Assembly (NCBI GenBank): GCA_963971285.1
Contig: OZ020263.1
Span: 6,324,001-6,388,000, forward strand
Reading direction: 5' to 3'
Origin: Astropecten irregularis
Lineage: Eukaryota > Echinodermata > Asteroidea > Paxillosida > Astropectinidae
Length of the DNA stretch: 64,000 bases
The notes below the pieces were generated by a model. That model ran no database searches. It had not been told where the DNA came from and worked only from the letters and a program-made list of their open reading frames with translations. The position numbers were made by a program, and so were the translations under genes. Below are positions 35,975-45,963 of the stretch, piece by piece. Positions within the stretch are counted from its first letter, which is position 1; each line of letters starts with the position of its first letter.

Positions 35975-36336
35975 TTAAAGGTAATATCATACTTTGGTTT
36001 TTAACAAAGAAATACAGATTCATGGGCAGAAATATCAAGACAGATACAGTAACAGTCATCTGTGAAAATTTCAGTCCCATGTTTTGAGAAAACAGTGAAA
36101 AAGAGCCACAGTATTTCTCAAGTCTTTTCTCTTTTATTTTTGATCTTTAAAAGATTTCCGGTCGTTGTTTTACTTATTTCTGGATAAATAAACAATTTCA
36201 GGCGGAAACATTTTAACGGTAGGTTTCTACAAGTAAGTCGGTTTCTACTAGCACAATCTTCATATTCTGAAAGTTATACGTAAATCTGAGAACATTTCTG
36301 TTTTGGTCTCTTACCAAAGTATGATACTACCTTTAA
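35975..36336 (+). mobile_element. TTAA-family MITE, full ends
   Basis: TTAA at 35975-35978 and 36333-36336, inner ends AGGTAATATCATACTTTGG and CCAAAGTATGATACTACCT. It has a small internal duplication ('gtaggtttctac' then 'gtcggtttctac', 36220-36250). Confidence 0.85.
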
Positions 36337-36785
36337 CGCGGCAATGACTTCAATTCTGATTGGAGAGAGAAAAGACGCATAGAAATTCATGTTTGCCGAA
36401 TATTTTCTTTTACATTGACTGCACTTTTTGTACCGTTTATTTGAAAAACCTGCCGTTTAACATTACGGTCAATCCATTAATTCATTTTCCGGTAAATCTT
36501 AGTTGTATTTGAAAGTAGTTTTGGCGTTGAACGTGATCAGGAACCGTTTCTTTACTTTGGTTTATTATTTCTAGAATATCATTTGTACTTTTAAAATAGA
36601 CCCACTCGCAATTAACCAATGTAAAACCGTACGCAAGGTGATTGATGTAAGTTAAATAAAACAGTTCATGTAGGGCAATAATAGTGCTTCTAATTACAGT
36701 CAAATCAGTAAAGAGAAGGCTTCATGATCAACGTTGGGTATATGTTTCCTGTAGCAGAAACCTTGTTCCATTCAAGAAAAGAATC

Positions 36786-36970
36786 TCAACTTACCTTGAT
36801 TTCTTGCTCATCACAACTTACCTTGCATGGTTCCTTTTTCATCACAACTTGCCTTGATTTCTTGTTCATCTCAACTTACCTTGATTTCTTGCTCATCACA
36901 ACTTACCTTGCATGGTTCCTTTTTCATCACAACTTGCCTTGATTTCTTGTTCATCTCAACTTACCTTGTT
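36786..36970 (+). repeat. Minisatellite, ~88-bp unit
   Basis: About two copies of a T/C-rich unit with 'tcatcacaacttaccttg', 'catggttcctttttcatcac' and 'gatttcttgttcatctcaac'. Each unit is itself built of ~30-bp subrepeats. Confidence 0.75.
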
Positions 36971-38187
36971 TCTTTGCGGTTGGTGGCTTGCTTGGTTTCT
37001 TTCGGCAGCTTTGTCTGAAATTTGCAAATGCTCTTTCTCGGAGTGAGGCAGCATCATCACCGGGTTCAGCAACGGTCAGGGCTCCACATGACTCTCCACG
37101 TACGTGTATGAGCAGCAAAACGTAAATGGTCGCCAAACACAGTGGTAGGATGAAATCCCAAAAAGAATTCTGGATCCGCATCTTGGATCCAATTCGGCCT
37201 CGCAGTTATGCGGGCAAGAGAAATGTAATGACTGTGGGTCTGAGCCAATGTAACGATGAAACTAGAGTAGGAATGATTCTATACAGGCTTATCAGTTTGC
37301 CTTATTGTCTTTGTTCACCCGTCACAAGGGGAACAGTCGTCAATCAAACGCTATCCAGGTGATTTGTAAGTACGGAGAAAGCTCAAAGTGTCTCGATCAT
37401 GAACAAACTCCAGCAGCCCGTCAGATTGTACGTCTATCCAAGAGCAGCTCCATCGGCGGTCTGGTTAGACGGTCTCTGGGCGTTGCTATATATTGCACCC
37501 ACTGATCTATACAAACGATCAGAGATTGCACCACGTGTATTTGCCTGTAATAGTATTCATGACGTATTATTGTCATAGTAACTGGCAATAATATTGAAAT
37601 TCAGTTTTCAGTTTTTATCGCGGGTTTTATTTCATAAGGCAAACAGCTATTTTTGCTCAACATTAATCAGTTTGCCTTTATAAAGCATTTGCCGAATATT
37701 CCGTTGGTTTTGGTTTTTGTTCTTTTGTTTTTGGTGTTCTTCTTTCCTTTTCCATGTTTTTCTATTTTTTTTCTCCTTTTTTGTAGCTGGCTGGACTAAA
37801 GTGCATGTATTCATTGATTAAGGTTTTATACACTGTCATTGATATTTCTAGTTTTCATTCATGTAAACTGTATAACAGGAAAATTGTATTTTGGTGAGAC
37901 TCCCTTCTCATATGAATTACGTAGGAGCTAACTGCCTGAGAATGATTTGTTTCTTTTGATATGACTTGAACTACACCAGTCTATGGGAAAGACAAAATAC
38001 AATTCAAATTGATGCATGGTTTTTGCTGTCCCTCATAAACACCCATTCTCAATGGCTGTTTTTAGCTCAAGAGACTCCACGAGTCCACATCACTCCTATA
38101 TGGTATATTTCAATGATTCTATGTCAGTCAACAGAACTTGTTGTTTCCTGTCTCATATTTTAAGGTATTTATTCACATATAGTAGCT
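36971..38187. other. No recognisable gene
   Basis: Several overlapping short frames on both strands (36951-37505) but no domain, and no repeat boundary recognised. Confidence 0.45.
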
Positions 38188-38550
38188 TTAAAGGTAATAT
38201 CATACTTTGGTTTTTGTCAAAGTAATGCAAATTCATGAGCACAAATATCAAGGGAGATACAGTAACAGTCATCTGTTAAAATTTCAGTCCCATACGGTGC
38301 CCACGTTTGGAGAAAACAGTTACAAATGACCACAGTATTTCTTAAGTCTTTTCTCTTTTATTTGTGATCTTTAAAAGATCAAAAATAATTTCGGTCACTG
38401 ATGTTACTCTTTTCTGGATAAATAACATTTCAGGCAGAACAATTTAAACGGTATGTTTCTACCATCACCATCTTCATACCCTGTAAGTTATGGATAAATC
38501 TGTGGAGATTTCTGTTTCGGTATGGGACCAAAGTATGATAGTACCTTTAA
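38188..38550 (+). mobile_element. TTAA-family MITE, full ends
   Basis: TTAA at 38188-38191 and 38547-38550; ends AGGTAATATCATACTTTGG and CCAAAGTATGATAGTACCT. The central palindrome is shortened to GATCTTTAAAAGATC. Confidence 0.85.
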
Positions 38551-39880
38551 TATCTTTGGCTGGTTTAAACTGATACATGCTTTAAGAATGGTTGGACATA
38601 TCATGTGGTATGGCGCGAGAGTATAGTACAGCATACACATTATAAAGTCTGCAGTCACATAGGGCTGTTTCAGTACATGTAGCTGTCCACTTGGTTTTCA
38701 CATGGAGATTTAATGAAACCTGCAGTTGTACATTTGGCTGAATTGTGAAGAGTGGGAGACATTTAAATTTCTTCATATTCTGAAGTATTAGCAGACAGAT
38801 AAAATTCAATGTTGCCAGCCGAACCACAGCCCTCTCATAGGATGTACACGCTAAGAAGAGATTGGTATCATTTGCCTTGTGTCTTGCATGCCTCAATCTC
38901 TGACCATGGATATGTAGAGGGTTGTGTGTGTGGTGATCTTGTTGGCACAGATCGAGTTCTGTGAACTGTTGACCTTTGCTGGGAGGAAAAGGGTAGATTT
39001 GATGGAAAATCTGCGAGGATTTGAAATACTGACAATTCTTTGGTGTAACTAATTAGCCTGTTTGCAGTATTAGCCGAAACCCTTTCTAGACAATGCTAAT
39101 CGAATATCATATAAGGTAATGCTCAGATACAAGCTACTTTGTCATAAGTTCACTCCAAAGGATTTTCTTTTTCATTTCAATTTTGCCCAAACACTCGTAT
39201 TTTTGCGTTAAAATCGTTTGATAGTGCAAAGAACACTTAATGTATTATTATGCAAATCAGGGCACTATTTTACGAAATCCGTTATGACATCATTATTATG
39301 TGCTTACGTGCAATACTACGCTTGGAATCTATTTCATGGAATCAGTAAGCAAGACTTTCGGCGCTTAATCGGTTAGCGAAGAATTTCTATAGGCTAACCT
39401 TGTTTTCGATTTCCTACTAACTAGCTGTCACGCGCATTCTGCACAAAGTCCTTGCTTAGCGTAGCTGGAGAAAGACAACCCTCCCGTGAAATACGCTAAC
39501 CGTAATAAAAAAAAAAAAGGTCTGCTATCGTAAGCGAATGATGTTTTCTTACGATAATGGATTCCATGACATTGGCTCCAGATTTCACAATTCTAGAACC
39601 CATAAAAACTTCATTGACCTCTTTAAACAAGTTGTCACTTACAAGCAGATGACAGAACAATTTATTTCTCTTTTAAGTTAGTTTTCATTTAGTTTGTTCT
39701 CGCTTGAAACCGAGGATGGGGAAGATCATTAAGGAACTTTGGCCTTGTCGTTTAATTGTTTGTTTGTGTTTTGTTCAGCAATCGGACAATGAGCGAACAT
39801 ACGGAGTGAACACTGACTATCTCAGATCATCTGATTTTATCATGGAACCAGAAGACAGACAATACATCCAATAGGTTATT
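38551..39880. other. No recognisable gene
   Basis: Includes a 104-codon minus-strand frame (38582-38896) that resembles nothing I recognise. No other support. Confidence 0.45.
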
Positions 39881-40613
39881 GGGCCGTATGCATAAAAAGT
39901 AGCAATTGCTTTTTCTAGCCTTTTACTTGAATCCGTATGCATAAAAATAAGCCATTGCTTGCAAGCTAAAGCTTTAGCTAGCAAGCACAAGCAATTGCTT
40001 GCGGGCAGCAAGCAACTGCTTAAAGATAAGCAATTGCTCAACAAAACGTATGCATAAAACGAACCTTTTGCTTGCTCTTATGAGCAATTGCTTACGTTTT
40101 TTGAAGCTCTGTCGTACCAGCTTGAGCTCTTGCTTAATCATGATGTTTGCATTTAATCATCCTGTTCATGATCGTAAGAGAAACCCCGAAGTTGTACAGG
40201 AATAGAATAAATAGAGAAGAAATTATAGCTCCAGCGACCTATCGGAATTATTCCGTTTGTGTTTTGTTTTCGCTCTTGTCTTCATTTATTTTACATCCAT
40301 CCTTTTGCCAATACTGGTCATGATCGTGGTCTTTTCCTGCTGCAGAGCACGTACTAATCACCTCCCCACATGTTACATATTACGTAATCCGCCTTTGTAC
40401 TCCCATGAATGGTTTTTGCACTGGCGTGGCGTCCTTATTGTTAAAACCTCAAGCAATTGCCTGCGGAAAGCAAGCTAAAGGTTTAAGCAGAAGCAAAAGT
40501 TTATGCATATGGATTTAAGCAATTGCTTAAGCTTGATCTTTTGCCTGACAAGCAATTGCTTGTGCTTGAAGCAATTGCTTGCAAGCAATTGCTACTTTTT
40601 ATGCATACGGCCC
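39881..40613. mobile_element. MITE built of AAGCAATTGCTT palindromes
   Basis: 733 bp bounded by GGGCCGTATGCATAAAAAGT and its inverse. Nine or so copies of CAATTG lie within AAGCAATTGCTT or close variants, concentrated in the first 200 and last 170 bases. A possible 3-bp duplication ATT sits at each edge. The GGGCC-type ends and 3-bp target suggest a PIF/Harbinger-like element, tentatively. Confidence 0.75.
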
Positions 40614-43141
40614 ATTGTCTCATATGGAAATGGTAGGCCTGATATGTTCAATCTCCCTGTGGAGGTGATGTGTGGAGGACTTTTATTCAATGTCAACCTC
40701 TTCAAGTCCCTTTGTCTTACAAACTTCACCTTCACATAGGGCACAGTCAATCATACAGTTATAAGGAATTGGAGTGTTATGTGTTTCGCTTTATGTAATA
40801 GATCCATGAGGTTCAATAATTATTGGATTAACCATAGTACTTAATCGCATCACTTAAATGGAGTGAGAATGTCTCATATGGTTCATGATGAGCAATCCTG
40901 TTTTATTCCCGTGGACAAATGTTCCACTTCGAGGGAAATGTGACTTCATATTACGTTTGGAGATATCATGTGCCTTCCTATGCTTGACCTGTGATGTTAA
41001 TCTGCTATTAATATGAATGTATATCTGTTCTAGTGCGGGAAATGGGAACCGTGTTTTTCCTCGGAGAGTACATAGACAGGAATAATCTGCAGATAAAGAC
41101 CGCTGTGTTTAATTGTGATGTCGCTGGTTCTAGTTCTGGTAAAGAGTCGTTTGATGCTGGTAGCATGGTGTCTGCTTTCTGATCCTTAATAACACTCTTT
41201 ATCCAATCTGTCTTTTCATTTGAATCAAACATATTATTCGAAATATTTCTTTTCTATTCATTTTCATTTATTGTATTTTATCATAATCGTAATTCTATTT
41301 TAAGTTTCAGCCTTTGAAACAAATCGTTCATTTACATTGATTTTTCTTTTTTGCACTCTAAACGTGATTTCTTTATTTCTTCTAAGGTTTTTCAAGATTT
41401 CATTTCTTTTTGATGGGGTGCGATGTCCACGGGATAAACCGTCCAGTATTTGATAATGTAATATTATAGATAAGGAGGTGCTAAAATTAACCATAATTCT
41501 AAACGCGTCCACACAAACTGCTGTTACTGTACTTCATGATCGTAAAGGTATATTCATGAACTTCAATGACAAGTGCAGTTTAGCAATGATGTCATTGTCA
41601 CTGAAATAGGTTTAAATGAATGACGTCATTTCACACTATCTGAGTGAATGACTTTATCCATTATTTTCAATTTCTGATTGAGTTTTAGATTCATTTAAAT
41701 TTTTTTATTGATCACATTTTTGTAAAAAAATGTCCAGTGTCATTTTCGAAATGAATTGATATTGGATTAACAATTTTATGTTAATCATTATGCACTCGCT
41801 GTAGGCATATCACACAGCCAATTAGTCAGGCTTTTTAAATACTACGAAGCGGCAATGCAAGTGAACATGATTAATCAATGCTTGTATATAGCACAGCACT
41901 GATCCGTTTCAATTCATGTCTTCTCAATGGAGTTCATTCAGTTGGGAGTTGGGGCTATGAACCTGCCGTGAAAGCTCCTGTTGTGGTCTAGTCAGAGCTG
42001 TGTGTAGTAGTTTCAGACTTTCAGCCTAGGTATTTTTTTTCGTTATTCTCCAATTCTGTCTGGTAGCTTGATAATGCACAGGTGACTGAATCAGTGGATG
42101 ATGCATTATGAATTGTACACAAGATGAGATAATGACCAGTGATGTAAACCAAAGACAAAGCACAGTGTGTCATTTATCCCATCTGATGTACAATGTTTCT
42201 ATGTGATATCGAATCCCTACGTCCATTGGGCCAACCCATACTCCTCCATATGTCAATGCAGGTTTTACATGTTGATTATTTATGTTCCAATGTTTCATCA
42301 GCTTCTTTATCAGACATCCGATTTAACGACGATCAGTCTCATACACAGCGCATTTCAACCTGGTTGCCTGTCATAAGGTAAGATTTGTGGTGACACCTTG
42401 TAATCTTCTCTGAGAGTGTGTGGTTCTGAGAAGAACCGATGGTTAACACTCGACGTTCCGAGCAGTGTGCTCTGTTCGTCTTCAGTAGGGTGACTGGTTG
42501 CCTGACTCGGAGGATGCTGGTTATAAGTGTTGTAGGAGATGCTAAGGGTGCACTGGAGTAGAACAGCTGGATTGAGATGGATCCGCTGAGCTACTGGGTA
42601 GGGCTACTGGGTGTGGTGTGGATGGACGAACATGATGATGATGATTTTGTTGCAAGTCTTGTCCTTGGAGGAGGCAACTAATATTGAACTACTTGGAAAT
42701 ACCACCCACTCAGACAACGAGTCGTGAACGAAGCCCCTTTCCTAATTGTCATCTACCTATGAATCCTTTGTATATTTGCATTATATGAGAAATGCATTGT
42801 GGGACAGTTGTACACATCATCCAATTGACCGGCTATGTTAAAAAGGGCCTATGCAATCCAATGCATTTCTCCTCAATGGTATAAAATGATTACTTGATTG
42901 TATCATAACTTGATTACACTTGATACAAAGCATGTTTCGTACTGTTCCAAGAGTTATATGGGTTAAAATGTGCTAAAATTGTGAGACAAATCATGAAATG
43001 AAGTGCAAAAATTACCAATATTAACGTGTAAATTCAATGTTTATTATACACGCAGTGTGACAGAAGGTTCAGACATTAAACGTGCATAACAACTACATCT
43101 GACGGTATAATATAACAATGTGCCATTTAAGTTTGTTGCTT
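40614..43141. other. Long stretch without recognisable features
   Basis: No exon, RNA gene or transposon end could be supported. Short ORFs overlap on opposite strands and have no conserved motif. It could hold regulatory sequence or introns of a gene outside the window. Confidence 0.45.
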
Positions 43142-43507
43142 TTAAAGGTAGTATCATACTTTGGTTTTTGTCAAAGAAATACAGATTCATGGGCAAAAAT
43201 ATCAAGGAAGATACAGTAAAAGTAATCTGTGAAAATTTCAGTCCCATACGGTGCCAACTTTTTGAGAAAACAGTGAAAAACGGCCACAGTATTTCTTAAG
43301 TCTTTTCTCTTTTATTTTTGATCTTTTAAAAGATCAAAAAAGATTGTCGGTCGTTGTTTTATTAATTTCTGGATAAATATACCATTTCAGGCGGAAATAT
43401 TTTAACGGTAGGTTTCTACCAGCATCATCTTCATACCCTGAAAGTTATATGTAAATCTATGAACATTTCTGTTTTGGTCTCTTACCAAAGTATGATACAA
43501 CCTTTAA
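43142..43507 (+). mobile_element. TTAA-family MITE, best-preserved copy
   Basis: TTAA at 43142-43145 and 43504-43507; ends AGGTAGTATCATACTTTGG and CCAAAGTATGATACAACCT. The central palindrome GATCTTTTAAAAGATC is at 43320-43335. No coding capacity. Ends and interior match all other family members and can serve as reference. Confidence 0.88.
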
Positions 43508-43566
43508 GTGAAGCCAACAAAATTGATAATAATAATAAGTCATTGAAAAGTGAACAAAGAAAAATT

Positions 43567-43638
43567 TACTGGAGCGGGATTCGAACCGGCGACCTCCTGA
43601 ATACCGTACAGGCGCTCTACCAACTGAGCCATCCAGCC
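43567..43638 (-). tRNA. tRNA-like sequence (Thr-type anticodon GGT?), probably pseudo
   Basis: Minus strand folds as a cloverleaf: acceptor GGCTGGA with TCCAGT(C), D arm GCTC/GAGC, anticodon arm CCTG/CAGG, T loop TTCGAAT. Against function: C instead of U at position 33, a mismatch in the anticodon stem and a C-C mismatch in the T stem. A and B boxes for RNA polymerase III are good. Likely a SINE head or tRNA pseudogene. Confidence 0.5.
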
Positions 43639-43889
43639 CTATGTTGGTGGTGACCCCAATAGTCAACTATCTTTGTTCGTTTGGCATTCAGAAGCCATGA
43701 AACCACGCACACACCGCCACACCCAAAGAATCGTTTCAATGATACACGCAACAATGCTGCAACCTGGGAACGGTACATGGGGGATCACTCAAAGAGGATA
43801 CGGCTTTTTAATTATTATATTCGTGAAATAACCACAAGGGAAACTGACTGAGTTATTTTAAGTCATTGAAAAGTGAACAAAGAAAAATT

Positions 43890-43961
43890 GACTGGAGCGG
43901 GATTCGAACCGGCGACCTCCTGAATACCGTACAGGCGCTCTACCAACTGAGCCATCCAGCC
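43890..43961 (-). tRNA. tRNA-like sequence, second tandem unit
   Basis: Identical cloverleaf to the first unit except that the acceptor's 3' strand is complete (TCCAGTC). Same non-canonical position 33 and stem mismatches. Confidence 0.5.
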
Positions 43962-44212
43962 CTATGTTGGTGGTGACCCCAATAGTCAACTATCTTTGTT
44001 CGTTTGGCAGTCAGAAGCCATGAAACCACGCACACACCGCCACACCCCAGGGATCGTTTCAATGATACACGCAACAATGCTGCAACCTGGGAACGGTACA
44101 TGGGGGATCACTCAAAGAGGATACGGCTTTTTAATTATTATATTCGTGAAATAACCACAAGGGAAACTGACTGAGTTATTTTAAGTCATTGAAAAGTGAA
44201 CAAAGAAAAATT

Positions 44213-44284
44213 GACTGGAGCGGGATTCGAACCGGCGACCTCCTGAATACCGTACAGGCGCTCTACCAACTGAGCCATCCAGCC
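44213..44284 (-). tRNA. tRNA-like sequence, third tandem unit
   Basis: Same 72-base sequence as the second unit. Confidence 0.5.
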
Positions 44285-44372
44285 CTATGTTGGTGGTGAC
44301 CCCAATAGTCAACTATCTTTGTTCGTTTGGCAGTCAGAAGCCATGAAACCACGCACACACCGCCATAATAAT

Positions 44373-44600
44373 GATCATGAATATTAAATGATTTGGTCGA
44401 AAAATAGATAATATAAAAAATAGATAAAAATAGATAATATGCAAATTAGGCTTGCCCTTCACCGACGTGGATGAGCACTGTATACTCAATGCTTGTGAGA
44501 GCACGTGAACAAAATCACGTGCTTGCTCAGGTGGGATTCGAACCCACGACCTCCTGCTTACTAGTGCAGATGCCTTACCTGCTAGGTCACCGAGCTAGCT
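44373..44600 (-). mobile_element. tRNA-derived SINE, antisense
   Basis: Minus strand: GCTAGCTCGGTGACCTAGCA head, B box GGGTTCGAATCC, a body with 'cacgtgattttgttcacgtg' and 'cacgtcggtgaagggcaagc', and tail 'tatctattttt'. Same family as 6555-6755 and 18591-18800. Confidence 0.8.
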
Positions 44601-44651
44601 GGGGTCTGCAGGGTGAATCGAATCCAATATCGCGGCGGGTACCGCAGTAAA

Positions 44652-44817
44652 TCATGAATATTAAATTATTTGGTCGGGCAATAGATAATATGCAAATTAG
44701 GCTTGCCCTTCACCGACGTGGATGAGCACTCTATACTCAGTGCTTGTGAGAGCACGTGAAAAAAAATCACATGCATGCTCATGTGAGATTCGAACCCACG
44801 CCCTCCTGCTAAGGAAT
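44652..44817 (-). mobile_element. tRNA-derived SINE, antisense, 5'-truncated
   Basis: Same body and 3' region as the preceding SINE ('catgaatattaaattatttg', 'ctacgtcggtgaagg'-type tract). The tRNA head is cut off after 'ctcctgctaagg'. Confidence 0.75.
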
Positions 44818-45245
44818 GGAGGCGTGTGCTGGAAGCACAGAGGGCCACAATTCAGCAGGTTGATGGGAGTCCACTAGTTGTGATGGGCTCCGCCTGTGTA
44901 GACATACAGTTAGGCAAGTCAGCCTGTTTTGTTCTTGGGGATTATATGAAGTTCAAGAAAGGAATCAAATTTTTGTATAGGAAGTAACAGTGTTCCCTCT
45001 CTATCTCGCCCCCTCCCTAAATCTCTCTCTTTCTCTATACGAGGTGAAAATGTTCTCGAAAAGTCGATTCAAAACCTGTCACCAGAATTCAGCTTGGCTG
45101 TTGTTCGAAACTAAAAGTCTCACACTCAGAAATCTTTTCCCGACTGAGCAGGTACAATTACTGTTACATCCACACAAGTTATAAAAACCCGGTACAGCAT
45201 TTACAGTATTGATGAGAAAACCTTCACCAATCTACACGAGTATAT
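44818..45245. other. No recognisable feature
   Basis: Nothing could be supported here apart from a TC-rich tract at about 44995-45035. Confidence 0.45.
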
Positions 45246-45297
45246 ACGTCGGCAATACAAATATTTAGCTACAGGTAAATATTTGTATTGCCGACGT
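45246..45297. repeat. Perfect hairpin, 22-bp stem and 8-base loop
   Basis: Arms 45246-45267 and 45276-45297 are exact inverse complements, starting ACGTCGGCAATACAAATATT; the loop is GCTACAGG. Such perfection in an otherwise decayed region is unusual. It could be a MITE remnant or a structured RNA. Confidence 0.8.
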
Positions 45298-45544
45298 TAC
45301 GACAGAATTATAATCGATTTTAGAATAGACAGCTAAAGGCATGTTAGAGAAAAGAAAATCATTTTGTACAACCAGAGTTAAATCAACTTCCACCTATATT
45401 TAAATGTAGAGCTTGTCTTACATTATCATAATCCTAAGATCAGGATGTGTCAGACAATGCCCTACTTGAATATTCATATTCTCACAGCTTCCAACAATGG
45501 CCCATAACGCATATCGTAGAAATTACAGGCTATGGATCCTTCGC

Positions 45545-45920
45545 AATAAGCCATTTGCGAGTTAAATCTGAATAGTATCTGGTATACGCAGACTTCTTTC
45601 ATTGCATATAAACACCCCAATTTGAATTTCCCATACTAAAGACTGTTGCTATATCACGTGATTCGGGGCAAGCTTTTCCATAGTGATACCCATCTCTGGA
45701 GTGGTCTGGTTCCTTTGTGCCATTCTTATATCCATTATGAACAGTGCATTGGCGCAAGACGTCTGTTATGTAACTATTAAAGCAAAAGCTTGCCCCGAAT
45801 CATGTGATATAGCAACAGAGTCTTTAGTCTGGGAAATTCAAACTGAGGTGTTTCTATGCAATGAAAGAAGCCTGTGTACCAGTTACTATTCAGATTTATC
45901 TCGCAAATGGCTTATATTGC
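45545..45920. repeat. Inverted repeat, ~135-bp arms, just downstream of the transporter gene
   Basis: Left arm 45545-45678 and right arm 45783-45920 pair with scattered mismatches (e.g. 'ttgctatatcacgtgattcg' against 'cgaatcatgtgatatagcaa'), around a ~105-base spacer. It lies immediately 3' of the last exon of the minus-strand transporter gene, so it could be in its 3' UTR. The short ORF at 45683-45967 crosses it and is not credible. Confidence 0.8.
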
Positions 45921-45963
45921 CTCGCCGCCTGTGTCAGCCAAATCTGCAACCGGCATCCACCAA

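Larger units (their letters stand above)
43541..44364. repeat. Tandem array, 323-bp unit, about 2.5 copies
   Basis: Units start at 43541, 43864 and 44187, exactly 323 bases apart. The third breaks off at about 44364. Units 1 and 2 differ at only a few positions (e.g. 'cattcag/cagtcag', 'cccaaagaatc/ccccagggatc'), so the amplification is recent. Each unit contains a minus-strand tRNA-like sequence and 'ttcgtgaaataaccacaagg', which recurs inverted near 55470-55500. Confidence 0.9.

Noticed and set aside
36724..37018. Two overlapping ORFs with repeated Ser/Leu/Thr-rich peptides
   Set aside because: They arise from the ~88-bp minisatellite; no independent support.
43567..44284. A cluster of three functional tRNA genes
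   Set aside because: C at position 33, stem mismatches and the tandem-satellite setting make pseudo-tRNA or SINE heads more likely; retained only as tRNA-like.
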